Origin: Bacteroidales bacterium
GTDB lineage: Bacteria; Bacteroidota; Bacteroidia; Bacteroidales; P3
DNA: 33,380 nt
Assembly: GCA_031262295.1 (NCBI GenBank)
Contig: JAISIA010000065.1
Span: forward strand, 1-33,380
Reading direction: 5' to 3'
Shown: positions 9,301-16,364 of the stretch, one piece after another
How positions within the stretch are numbered: position 1 is the first letter of the stretch
Layout of the letters: every line of letters begins with the position of its first letter
Translations under genes and position numbers: made by a program
Notes under the pieces: generated by a model
Told to the model about the DNA's origin: nothing
What the model saw: only the letters and a program-made list of their open reading frames with translations
Database searches by the model: none

Positions 9301-12228
9301 ACTATTATATGCAACTAAGACATTGTAGCCAGATATAATATTAATACCATAAAGATTCGCAGCTGATGATAAATTATTATTATTAGTAATAGTTATTTTA
9401 TTGTTGGCAACAATTGAAGCAATATTTGATTGCATTGCATCACTGACAGCAATTGCACTTACATTGTTTAAATCAAATAAATTCTTTGTTATTTTAAAGT
9501 TCTTTGAATTTTGCATCAAAATAGTATTTATTGAAGAAGCTGTTGTTGTTCTATTATTAAGGAAGAAACAACTATCAATTGTTATATTTTGTGCATAGTT
9601 TACACTAATTGCCCCATTTAAATTATTAATAAAATGAGAATTTTTTATTGTTGTATTGTCCGATAAATCTGTTGGAGATGTTCCTTGAATACTAATTTGA
9701 GTATTTGCATCACCATCAAATGTACAACTATCTATAACTATGTTTTTGGCATTTGCAATATTTACAAAAATATTAGGCTTTGCACCATTATAAATTGCAG
9801 GTCTTGTATCATAAGTATTATTTATAAACAAACATTTTGCAAATTCTATATCAGTTGTAGTAGAAGACATCTGTATAATATTGTTTGAGCAAGAAGACAA
9901 ACCACTATTTAAGCAATTATCCGCAGAAACAAATGCTATCCTTTCAAACTTTAAATACTTGCTTTGAGATAAATCAATATTATAATTCCCTACTGAATGA
10001 GGTTTAATATAAACTATACCAGTAGCAGTTGCACTAATAAATTTTATATAATTTGTTGCAGATGCTCCCGCTATATCAGAAGGAAACATCAATGTGTCAC
10101 GATAAAATTCACCCTCTGGCAAATTAGCTATCTTAAATATAACAGGAGCAGAAACTCCACATTGTTTTAATATAGAAAATGCTTCATCAAATGTTGAAAA
10201 TGTTCTTTCCGCAGAAATTCCTGCTACATTCCCTATTGCATAATTTCCAGAAAGAGGTCCATCGCAAGCAAGTATATCAAAATATGCTGTATCATTTTCA
10301 GGCTCCCAATCAATTTGATTAACTATTGAATCAGTCCAAACCTTAATGTGATTATATCCTGCTGGGAAAGTTATATTACTTGGAAACTGATATTCTGCAT
10401 CACCAATAAAAGAAGCCTCTGGATCTCCTTGAATTAATCCAAAATATGTTCCTGCAAGAACTGGAGCATTATTATTTATCTTATAATAAACCCTAACTCC
10501 TGTTGCATCTGATGAACCATAATTATTGATTTTTATTTTAAAAGGAGAAGGAGTATTTGCAGCAACTATACCATTATTAGGAATAATTAGTGTAGAATCT
10601 ACTCCAACATCGTATGCTAATTTACCATAACGAGAAAAAATAAACTTAAAATTAGGTCTATATCCTATTGAACCATTTTGCGAATTCCACTGCGATTCAA
10701 TACAATAAACTACCTGTGCCACTCCATGTGCTTTATAAGTAGTAGCAGCAGGCTTTCCATTTTGTGCACCAGGGGCAACTACACTTTCAATCTTAGTTAC
10801 ACCTCCCAAAGCTGTTCCCTGAGGATTATCCCAACAAGTTTGAATTAGAATATCGCTTTCTCCATCCCATATAAAAGGTTTATCCAAGACTATACTTCCA
10901 TCTCCCACAGGAGGAGCAACTAAATTGGCATTAAAATATCTATCTAATCTTCCACTTAAATCATTACTCTCATAAGGATTATCTGGAGAAAGGATGTAGG
11001 TTGTATCCAAATTTGCCATATATACGTTGAAGCCTCGCATAATAAACCCTGAGGTAGCCTGAGTAACATTATACCCCAAAGCAGTTATTCTTCCCGCACT
11101 CATGCCTTTTTCCTTTAACTCTGAGGCACGGTAACGAAATTGAAATCTACTTCCTCTTTGATTAGTCACAAACATTAGCTCCTGATTGGATAGACCTGTT
11201 GTTTGAAAAGGATCATCTCCAACATATTCTCTTACATTTCTAAATGTATTCCAAGCACCATTAACAAAAGGATAAGTTGTCCTATCATAATAATTGTTAT
11301 TTACAATTAATCTCCACTTTACAATAGTATCAAAACCTGAAAAAGGGATATATCCCACAAGAGAGTCTGCACTTGAATATAGAGTTGTTGGTGCCCTGAG
11401 GATTTCAGTGGAAGAACCAACCATATATTCTATGTATAGTGAATCATTTACTGCATAATTTGTACCCGCTTTTCCCAATTTTACAATAATTGGTACATCT
11501 GCTCTATTGGGATAATTGAATACATTTGGATATTGATAGAAAGATTTCATCTGAACTATACGCATCATCCCACCTTCAACAGAAGACTCATAAACTCTTA
11601 CATCGTCAATTAACCAACCAGTAAAATTAAGGGCTGCTCCTGAGGCTGCTCCTATACGAAATCTTATTTGAAAAGATGTTTCAGAAGCATCTGTTAGAAA
11701 TGGATTAAAATAAAATACCTCATGTCTCCAATAATCATTATCCATATCAGTTATTGGAATATTTGCAGTTGCATCATTCCAATAATTTATTTTCTTAAAC
11801 TCAATAGCATTCCCTGCTGGAACAGATCTTATTCCTCCTCCATAACTATTATCATAGCAAGTTGGACTGCTGGTTGAACCCGAAAATGTTAAAGATTGCC
11901 AATTGCCACTTCCAACTTTTATTTGTACTGTCCCAGGAGAAGCATTACCTAACATAGGAATATGGTTAAATTCAAGCCTTATATTTCTTCCAGGAGTCCT
12001 ATTATAAACAGGAGAAGTTAAGGTAATTTCCGTTGTTGAAGCTTTCAATTTTATTGAAGAGTTGCCATCAGAAGCCAATGAAGACTCAGAAGTTACATTG
12101 CTTGTTGCTGTCCAGCCAAAAGGCACTCCATTTTCAAAACTTTCAGAGCCTAAAACAGTGGATTGTCCCTTTAATAGAGAAAAACTAAATACGGATAAAA
12201 TTAAACAGAGAAGGGATAACTTTTTCAT
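337..12228 (-). CDS. Giant multidomain secreted protein with T9SS type A sorting domain
   Basis: This 3963-residue protein has a signal peptide (about 1-22, ending KGQS) and a C-terminal Por_Secre_tail-type sorting domain (about 3880-3963, with YQNVPNP, GVYYY and final KKMIVVR). It should therefore cross the outer membrane by type IX secretion and be surface-attached or released. Modules recognised from sequence: jelly-roll/MAM-like domains at about 25-215 and 3225-3410; a beta-sandwich-like module with the motif DGES at about 366-533 and again 1750-1913; right-handed beta-helix blocks at about 655-1125 and 2046-2480; Ig-like domains near 1265-1320, 1660-1720 and 2750-2820; a lamin-tail-like domain at about 1324-1525; and a GEVED domain at about 2975-3115 containing GEVEDY. 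CARDB-like repeats with the pattern 'NND/DND-T' fill the gaps. No catalytic motif is evident. Adhesion or a structural surface role is inference. The ATG at 12228 gives the signal peptide and lies about 100 bases below a good promoter. Confidence 0.93.
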   Translation of the reverse strand: MKKLSLLCLILSVFSFSLLKGQSTVLGSESFENGVPFGWTATSNVTSESSLASDGNSSIKLKASTTEITLTSPVYNRTPGRNIRLEFNHIPMLGNASPGTVQIKVGSGNWQSLTFSGSTSSPTCYDNSYGGGIRSVPAGNAIEFKKINYWNDATANIPITDMDNDYWRHEVFYFNPFLTDASETSFQIRFRIGAASGAALNFTGWLIDDVRVYESSVEGGMMRIVQMKSFYQYPNVFNYPNRADVPIIVKLGKAGTNYAVNDSLYIEYMVGSSTEILRAPTTLYSSADSLVGYIPFSGFDTIVKWRLIVNNNYYDRTTYPFVNGAWNTFRNVREYVGDDPFQTTGLSNQELMFVTNQRGSRFQFRYRASELKEKGMSAGRITALGYNVTQATSGFIMRGFNVYMANLDTTYILSPDNPYESNDLSGRLDRYFNANLVAPPVGDGSIVLDKPFIWDGESDILIQTCWDNPQGTALGGVTKIESVVAPGAQNGKPAATTYKAHGVAQVVYCIESQWNSQNGSIGYRPNFKFIFSRYGKLAYDVGVDSTLIIPNNGIVAANTPSPFKIKINNYGSSDATGVRVYYKINNNAPVLAGTYFGLIQGDPEASFIGDAEYQFPSNITFPAGYNHIKVWTDSIVNQIDWEPENDTAYFDILACDGPLSGNYAIGNVAGISAERTFSTFDEAFSILKQCGVSAPVIFKIANLPEGEFYRDTLMFPSDIAGASATNYIKFISATATGIVYIKPHSVGNYNIDLSQSKYLKFERIAFVSADNCLNSGLSSCSNNIIQMSSTTTDIEFAKCLFINNTYDTRPAIYNGAKPNIFVNIANAKNIVIDSCTFDGDANTQISIQGTSPTDLSDNTTIKNSHFINNLNGAISVNYAQNITIDSCFFLNNRTTTASSINTILMQNSKNFKITKNLFDLNNVSAIAVSDAMQSNIASIVANNKITITNNNNLSSAANLYGINIISGYNVLVAYNSIYAKDFGTSLVSYGLNLGSNSLLSDIRVKNNIILSDGNGYAVYARPSSGSTLDFSNNVYWKLATDVAQPSNIVWRYNNTNCQLITDWQTALGGDANSYFQDPIFNASNNLTTTNTFLCYKAVQLTEVTNDYANNPRPTETNPCVGAYQFDPPPSNIFVSASQIEAPSETSVASDGLTTYSACGLSNEYITVSFSNISSNIIPADNLKLWYKINNNVVPASQKDTIHFEVHPDTTYTYTFRNPYNFSVNGSDNTFKVTVFSILSADTVRSNDTIKYYVNSRYELPALAGQTATINYGDSALLAITSNDSIYWYLNIDDATPYMKNQSYQTSRLFSDTAFYYSRKQEIPMVKISEIQINNSTSSDGRTTDMPSWVPSTSSMNIVELSNYGNGDLNLNGYTLSFVGGNTDSLSLPMKNLNFGNVTINKNSTLSIVFRSSAGASNDSSIYMYVNLAPVTTSQKSGFLLRDPNDNIIDAVALNGGMFKDTLNIPASVWSGMGKKYFGSAAGFIRSSLSASDSNGWTISDASHLMSIGTINDDDIVYRDNGCFGAKSTYNVIVSGVPSVDPGLISMNIEGLTHQEACTLTEEHIQVEITNIGAQTCNSTPIVLEVYENDILINTYYDTCNIAVAPTQTITYTLSNTVDLSANTSDRTFSFVCYSNLDSDLMHDNDTVRMNVTSIMTPYAPTSLGATIPYASSTTLTATSNDPNDIIIWYDSPTTITELSRGDFTTPTMFLTDTFYVASMIMSYDTIEIGDATTQSSNYPAPFNATSNNSKEQYLYIASELNEMGFERGMIRGIKFDISSIGGNINLLDFKVRLGTTSLNAIDSWEGNLIEVLNIDTLEFINSSENLGWKELIFTTPFYYDGESNLIVEVCSHNTLTGSNNRTIKTYYTQTDFNSVVYYNNNDIDACAWTGSPLTNATNKKKRPNIGFVIDKFGCSSIRTPVEVVVGPPPACEAGLVEITNPNQATQMSGIPIDISVKIKNFGTDPISSLAIDWTINGIAQTQYSWTGNLLSNEEAIVSLGSYTFSAGQNTIKAWTVLPCDAINGNDTSSFTFSACVGNDQGITYFTIGDDPTDDYSSIADVVNALINSGTCGDVVLNINPKDTVYNEQISIPFIVGTDVNTITFRGNAADSSQVVLRYDAGENTDKYAIRLDGAKNIRFENFTIENLNCSYPTTVEILNGASNIEFESMAIKSAPVIDTDYVSNLVYARGPISNITFNKVYFSSGEKGINLYSDNDSLSDNITITNSFFENFKLSGAELTGITNLLLSNNKFREYSHSVASKAISVRNLYGDISINKNDIYLREGSNARIGISAKGINASTFNPAQIYNNAISISGPNNTTAVLSTGIDIDTAYGTNIYYNTVRLRASNNSTNSKCLNIGKEGANIRILNNNLSNLGKGYAYYVATPTTQVISSNNNNYDVNGTRFAFWGAEKSTLELLQTANLQDAQSITATNPFIEDSLLALSYPSLVVRAAEPLDDVSDDILGMIRPISPKPTIGAYEYQFDQIDGGPISVIDPLNTVQYIENDPINVKVRIKNFGLYGLNSFRITAQLKYYSNATEVIEEITQDFSALLNSLDEAEFEFTDKLHPPLHFASVNDSINLRIFTTITNDANQVNDTLDMNIKVIPAYNLQMLAVPAITERCKLFETPIRVKVKNVGEKTVSNADNIYLTYYVENRPDLTRTEQLSFPQPDENELLMYDSLSKNQTILYTFNSTANLYPLVDEDIIWKLSAALSFDKDHVPTNDSTNGINVNSRVSPHTPITHDTVIHYGTWAKPWGEQTQPAVGNGSATHLAIKWFADSTADPFYSPSQYSKSVQYETTQLFTDSTFYLRTQLTGSYPCESYYAPLHVTLMERSPKDAACIGLTGEGPIEPPEEGWVFMSDRDTIKVKVANYGTTPITEFDITYCIKPASPANADSIIVTEHSTTPIPADGSIIYRFNTLADFSSLTSNYKIRAWVDAQDDATALNDTSNTWLVKPKKESAYPPSQSQNPSSWDITRVQLSNIDNPSNNLGFTYTNFTNSVPPALLFKGIYDSIYITPANASTMANTDERVGGWVRVFIDWDRNGSFEATELVYSDTVITNTVAKGRINVPANTLIGRTKMRIILWQGASSSPFGADASPLAGEVEDYLVFVMDPFQTNAEMVKFTSPDNFLSTPEHEIKCVLRNAGLTTITSATINWSMTNPTEGIISNTYNWSGSLSSGERTEIVLQALDSLPQGQTIYKAWVDVNGEQFRDNDTIQRTTYMYKTFEVPYSANFDSSAYDDFFAYNANALIPDNCWEFGVPDSSNTTIKTAYSAPNCWKTKLSGKYPANNESVLYSPIFDISVIKPDTLSFYMRRELGTGSYFFVEYTALSSAGYEFRWRRLGTKDDENATNWYNSDSNRFEGTQGWQERKYSLNGVASNFGNVLQLRFVFHSATATKDGIAIDNVEIKRAKRPQDAGVVDIAITPTELPNYGSMFYPKVKIRNHGTEPLTRVKVYYATDGMNIPVEEILQDVNILPGDTLEYTFQTGKYVLDNMPNPFNIVSFTRLDPTDIYFDNDSSKRQVVIGPLNKDASALSILTPNANIVANTDIEVSMLIKNLGLQPINTLPVSYEVSGVGVVTEIINFNPPLFNSEEYIYNFQNKYRSSFGTANLRVWTGLDGDYYHNNDTLFKRIIATSQIKDVEAKTIMVDDYASEDLGIQLNFTNNGNIGMDSIIVGYYYNGDSTNSFEELYRNGELLTAGSEGCHYFSQKLPRRNAPYSGICAYVIIPDDDNLSNNRTCTLYKGRRDFRADTIYIENSYTSEPIYNPYPLALVQLRARNVGTIGSNYPFTAGYFINGNWAEPYIQTFDEGFLEPNQDATIYLTFDQKIPLNVNGIYDIVAWVNYPYDANRSNDTTLIYKVVDLIGMDDISKTNEFTLYQNVPNPLNNSTTIKFFLPKAGNTRFFIIDAMGKRIMNENKFYLEGENEIRLNNLNLSQGVYYYIMEFEGKKISKKMIVVR

Positions 12229-12329
12229 ACTATTTTAATCTTTATAATCATTATAATTATTATCATACCAATAAGTCTTTCAGAGAATTATACAAATAAT
12301 TATCTCCAAAATTCAAAATAAAACTGCTA

Positions 12330-12361
12330 CAAATGTACTACAATAACTTCTATCTACCAAA
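12330..12361 (-). promoter_or_regulatory. Promoter of the giant T9SS gene
   Basis: On the minus strand TTTG (plus 12358-12361) is followed after exactly 20 bases by TACATTTG (plus 12330-12337), matching the Bacteroidota TTTG-N20-TAnnTTTG form. It predicts a leader of roughly 95 bases ahead of the ATG at 12228. Confidence 0.65.
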
Positions 12362-12515
12362 TTACAATACACTATAATGAGTATTATTTTATAGAGTTAT
12401 ATATACAAACACTTTTATATTGATTTTGTTTATTTTCTTCTTTGAAAGAAAAACTCTACATATTAATACAAGAAAAAGGAAGAAATAGTAACACTTTTGC
12501 AAAAGAAAAAAACAA

Positions 12516-12557
12516 GATAAAAAAGAAGAAGAGTTTGCTTTTAAAAACAAACTCTTC
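12516..12557 (-). terminator. Terminator downstream of tRNA-Phe
   Basis: The perfect 10-bp arms GAAGAGTTTG (12528-12537) and CAAACTCTTC (12548-12557) enclose an A/T loop. On the minus strand the hairpin is followed by a T-rich stretch. It begins 23 bases after the tRNA 3' end. The rest of 12229-12580 holds the giant gene's promoter and leader and no other gene that I can see. Confidence 0.65.
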
Positions 12558-12580
12558 CACATAAACCATTTTATAATTTG

Positions 12581-12653
<73 letters not shown>

Positions 12654-12670
12654 TTAATTGAATGAGGGTG

Positions 12671-12702
12671 CAAAGATATTACAAATTCCTATATCCACCA
12701 AA
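12671..12702 (-). promoter_or_regulatory. Promoter of tRNA-Phe
   Basis: The minus strand shows TTTG (plus 12699-12702), 20 bases, then TATCTTTG (plus 12671-12678). The tRNA 5' end at 12653 follows about 17 bases later. This is the best match to the Bacteroidota housekeeping promoter in the window. Confidence 0.75.
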
Positions 12703-12762
12703 TTTCAATTAATTTTTTTATTGTATTTTTTCAAATAAGTGCTTAACTTCATACATTATCCC

Positions 12763-12820
12763 AAATTGTGGCATTAGAAAAAAAATAGTTTTCCCTTATA
12801 ACCCGATTTGGGTTTACATA
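12763..12820 (-). repeat. Dispersed element with CATTAG-A8-TA core, downstream of ettA
   Basis: The 16-mer CATTAGAAAAAAAATA at 12772-12787 recurs exactly at 32795-32810, and weaker similarity continues on both sides. On the minus strand this copy reads as a small hairpin AACCC/GGGTT followed 15 bases later by a T8 run. It lies 27 bases past the ettA stop, so it may serve as that operon's terminator. Confidence 0.5.
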
Positions 12821-12846
12821 ATTTATGAAAATAAAAAGATACAAGT

Positions 12847-14526
12847 TTATTCAATTAATTTCCTATACCTAATCTTTCTAATGGAAGCATCACCTAAGCG
12901 TTTTTTCTTGTTTTCTTCATATTCTGAATATGACCCTTCAAAGAAATAAACCTCTCCATTACCTTCAAAAGCTAATATATGTGTTGCTATCCTATCTAAA
13001 AACCAACGATCATGAGAAATAATCACTGCACAGCCTGCAAAATTTTCTAAACCCTCTTCTAATGCCATAAGTGTATTTATATCTATATCGTTTGTTGGTT
13101 CATCTAAAAGCAAGACATTTGCTTCACTTTTTAAGGTTAAAGCCAAATGCAAACGATTCCTTTCCCCTCCTGAAAGCACCTCTGTCTTCTTGTTTTGATC
13201 CACTCCTGAGAAGTTAAATCTTGAAACGTAGGCACGAGAATTAACTGTTCGTCCTCCCAGTTGAAGCTGTTCATTTCCTTCGGAAACAACTTCCCATACT
13301 GTTTTATTTGGATCTATTTCGGCATGTTGCTGATCAACATAACCTACTTTTACTGTTTCTCCCACTTCAAAGCAACCTTTATCTGCTTTTTGTTGTCCCA
13401 TAACCATCCTAAACAAAGTTGTCTTTCCAGCACCATTAGGACCAATAACTCCAACAATACCGCCTTGTGGCAAAGAAAAATTTAAATTCTCAAAAAGGAG
13501 ATTATCTTCAAAGGACTTACCAACTGAAATAGCCTCTATAACTTTTGTGCCTAAACGAGGTCCATTAGGGATATATATTTCCAATTTCTCTTCTTTTTCC
13601 TTTTGATCCTCAGTAAGCATCTTCTCGTATGAATTTAAACGAGCCTTTCCCTTAGCATGACGAGCCTTAGGAGACATTCTTACCCACTCCAATTCCCTAT
13701 CAAGAGTCTTCTTTCTCTTGCTTTGAGTCTTTTCTTCCTGCTCCATCCTCTTTGTTTTCTGCTCAAGCCAAGAAGAATAATTGCCTTCCCAAGGAATACC
13801 TTCTCCTCTGTCTAACTCCAAAATCCAACCTGCAACATTATCTAAAAAGTATCTATCGTGGGTAACAGCAATTACCGTTCCCTTATATTGATGAAGATGC
13901 TGCTCTAACCAATCTATAGACTCTGCATCCAAATGATTTGTTGGTTCATCTAAAAGTAGTATATCTGGTTCTTGCAAAAGCAATCTACAAAGTGCAACTC
14001 TTCTTCTTTCACCTCCTGAAAGTGTTTTTATTTTTCTATCTTCCCTTGGACAGGCAAGAGCATCCATAGCTCTTTCTAATTTGTTATCTAAATTCCAAGC
14101 ATCGTATTGGTCCATCTTTTCCAAAACCTCACCCTGTCTTTCCATAAGTTGAGACATTTCTTCATCAGATAAAGGTTCTGAAAACTTTAAGTTTATTTCA
14201 TCATATTCTTTTATTATGTCTGCAACTTTCTTAACTCCTTCCAATATTACTTCCTTTACCGTCTTTTCATCGTCCAATTTTGGCTCCTGTTCCAAATATC
14301 CAATTGTATATCCCGGCGAAAAATGAACCTCACCTTGATGAGAAGTGTCCAAGCCTGCTATGATTTTTAGTAGCGAAGTCTTACCTGAGCCATTTAAACC
14401 TATAATTCCTATCTTTGCTCCATAGAAAAAGGATAGGTAAATGTCTTTTAGTACTTGTTTAGAAGGAGGAAATATCTTTCCAACTCCCACCATTGAGAAA
14501 ATAATTTTTTTGTCTTCCAATGCCAT
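12847..14526 (-). CDS. ettA: Energy-dependent translational throttle protein EttA (ABC-F ATPase)
   Basis: This 559-residue ABC-F protein is close to the 555 residues of E. coli EttA and collinear with it from end to end. The first ATPase has Walker A GLNGSGKT (43-50), signature LSGGERRR (about 169) and Walker B LLLDEPTNHLDAES (about 195). The EttA-type arm insertion lies at about 95-140. The second ATPase has GPNGAGKTT (about 363), LSGGERNR (about 455) and LLLDEPTNDID. Diagnostic stretches such as DRGEGIPWEGNYSSWLEQK and SHDRWFLDRIATHI are present. EttA binds the ribosomal E site and gates the first peptide bonds according to ATP/ADP ratio. It starts 12 bases after recJ and is probably co-transcribed with it. 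Confidence 0.96.
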   Translation of the reverse strand: MALEDKKIIFSMVGVGKIFPPSKQVLKDIYLSFFYGAKIGIIGLNGSGKTSLLKIIAGLDTSHQGEVHFSPGYTIGYLEQEPKLDDEKTVKEVILEGVKKVADIIKEYDEINLKFSEPLSDEEMSQLMERQGEVLEKMDQYDAWNLDNKLERAMDALACPREDRKIKTLSGGERRRVALCRLLLQEPDILLLDEPTNHLDAESIDWLEQHLHQYKGTVIAVTHDRYFLDNVAGWILELDRGEGIPWEGNYSSWLEQKTKRMEQEEKTQSKRKKTLDRELEWVRMSPKARHAKGKARLNSYEKMLTEDQKEKEEKLEIYIPNGPRLGTKVIEAISVGKSFEDNLLFENLNFSLPQGGIVGVIGPNGAGKTTLFRMVMGQQKADKGCFEVGETVKVGYVDQQHAEIDPNKTVWEVVSEGNEQLQLGGRTVNSRAYVSRFNFSGVDQNKKTEVLSGGERNRLHLALTLKSEANVLLLDEPTNDIDINTLMALEEGLENFAGCAVIISHDRWFLDRIATHILAFEGNGEVYFFEGSYSEYEENKKKRLGDASIRKIRYRKLIE

Positions 14527-14538
14527 TAGTTGTTTTTT

Positions 14539-16353
14539 TTATTTGTTATTAATTAATTTTATATCTTGTACGTTTAGTTGTGTTATTGTTCTTCCTGAAA
14601 AGAAATTCTCCTCTATTTGATATATCATATCAAAAGAATATCCTCGTTTTATGTATTGATAGTATTCTCCCTGCTGAAAGGCAATACAAGGAAAAACTTT
14701 GCTATTATAGCCATTATTTATTGCAGAAAACCTTATATGATTTTCTCCTACGGGTGTCACCAATCCTGTATCTACAACCTTTTTTGTTAGAAAAAGAGGA
14801 TTATTATTTCCCTCTCCAAAGGGAGCAAACCTCTTTAATATTCTTAGAAGTTTATCTGTTATATCGTTTAACCCTATTTGAGCATCAAATTTTATTGTAG
14901 GCAGTTTAATGATTTCATCCATTCTCTTTTCTACTTCCTTATTAAATCTTAGAATAAATTCACTTAGATTCTCTTGTTTTAATGTTAAGCCTGCGGCATA
15001 CCTATGTCCTCCGAAATGATCCAATAAATCCTCACAGGCTTCAATTGCTTGGTATATATCAAATCCTTTTATTGAGCGAGCAGACCCTGATATTTTAATG
15101 GAAGACCCCTCACTTTTTTTATCAGATTTAGTAAAAATTATGGTTGGTTTGTGATATTTATCCACCAAACGTGCTGCAACAATACCAACAACTCCTTTAT
15201 GCCAAGTATCCTTATAAAGAACTATTGCACTATCATTATTAGGATTCCACTTATTATCCACCATTTCCATTGCCTCAAAGGACATCTGTCTATCCAATTC
15301 CTTTCTTTTCTCATTGTGATTGTTTATTTCACCTGAAATACGATAGGCATTATTTACATCCTTACATATAAGAAGATTTACTGCTTCCTTAGCTGAGGTA
15401 ATCCTTCCTGCGGCATTTATTCTTGGACCAATGAAAAAGCCCAAATCATGTGAGGTTATCTCCCTATTAAAATATAGTTTGGAATTATGAAATGTTGCAA
15501 TAGGGATTAGATCATTATATTTCAAAAGAGCCTTTATGCCTAATCTTGGATCGGTATTTATTACTTTAAGACCATGATATGACATTATACGATTCTCTCC
15601 CGTTAATGGTACAACATCAGCTGAGATTGCAACAGCAACTAAATCTAAATAGGGACGTATAGTTTCAAAACTATCCCCTCTTTTAATGCTTATTGCCTGA
15701 ATAAGTTTAAAAGCAATGCCACATCCGCAAAGTTCCTTATAGGGATACTTTGTTTGAAAAAGCTTAGGGTTAATTATAGAATGTGCATTAGCAATACCTT
15801 CATCAGGAAGATGATGATCGCATATTATTACATCTATACCTTTCTCTGCGGCAAAATCAATTGGTTTTTTATCTTTAATACCGCAATCCAAACACACAAC
15901 TAATGTAAAATTATTCTCTATTGCATAAAAAATACCTTCAAAAGATACACCATAGCCTTCTTTATATCTATCGGGAATATAATATTCAATATTTGCCTTA
16001 TAAGTGTTTTCAAGATAGGAATACAAAAGTGCAACAGAGGTAGTCCCATCTACATCATAGTCTCCATAGATTAGGATGTTCTCATTTTTGGAAATAGCAT
16101 CCTCAATCCTTATTACTGCCTTTTCCATATCCTCAAAGAGGAAGGGGTCGTGTAAGTTTTCAATTTTTGGATTAAAAAATTTATTTGCCTCATCATAAGA
16201 AGAAATACCTCTTTCCAAAAGCAAAGAAACTACAATATCACAAGTGTGATCAGAATTATTATTATTTAAATCTCTATTTGGGAACAACTCTCTTGAAAGC
16301 TGCTCTCTATTTTCACTATTATAATCTTTCCTTAATTCCCATATTTTTTCCAT
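14539..16353 (-). CDS. recJ: Single-stranded-DNA-specific exonuclease RecJ
   Basis: This 604-residue DHH-superfamily nuclease carries motif I DYDVDGTTS (about 98-106), the metal-binding DHH signature in CDHHLPDEG (about 178-186), a conserved RINAAGRI motif, and the DHHA1 motif GGHRYAAG (about 446-453) followed by an OB-like C-terminal part. Length and motif order fit full-length RecJ, a 5'-3' ssDNA exonuclease used in recombination and repair. The ATG at 16353 lies 11 bases after the cstA stop, and ettA follows after 12 bases, so cstA-recJ-ettA look like one transcript. Confidence 0.95.
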   Translation of the reverse strand: MEKIWELRKDYNSENREQLSRELFPNRDLNNNNSDHTCDIVVSLLLERGISSYDEANKFFNPKIENLHDPFLFEDMEKAVIRIEDAISKNENILIYGDYDVDGTTSVALLYSYLENTYKANIEYYIPDRYKEGYGVSFEGIFYAIENNFTLVVCLDCGIKDKKPIDFAAEKGIDVIICDHHLPDEGIANAHSIINPKLFQTKYPYKELCGCGIAFKLIQAISIKRGDSFETIRPYLDLVAVAISADVVPLTGENRIMSYHGLKVINTDPRLGIKALLKYNDLIPIATFHNSKLYFNREITSHDLGFFIGPRINAAGRITSAKEAVNLLICKDVNNAYRISGEINNHNEKRKELDRQMSFEAMEMVDNKWNPNNDSAIVLYKDTWHKGVVGIVAARLVDKYHKPTIIFTKSDKKSEGSSIKISGSARSIKGFDIYQAIEACEDLLDHFGGHRYAAGLTLKQENLSEFILRFNKEVEKRMDEIIKLPTIKFDAQIGLNDITDKLLRILKRFAPFGEGNNNPLFLTKKVVDTGLVTPVGENHIRFSAINNGYNSKVFPCIAFQQGEYYQYIKRGYSFDMIYQIEENFFSGRTITQLNVQDIKLINNK

Positions 16354-16364
16354 AAGAAACCTTT

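Noticed and set aside
1044-9888. Plus-strand frames opposite the giant gene
   Set aside because: They are antisense shadows of the coding frame with repetitive composition and no start signals.
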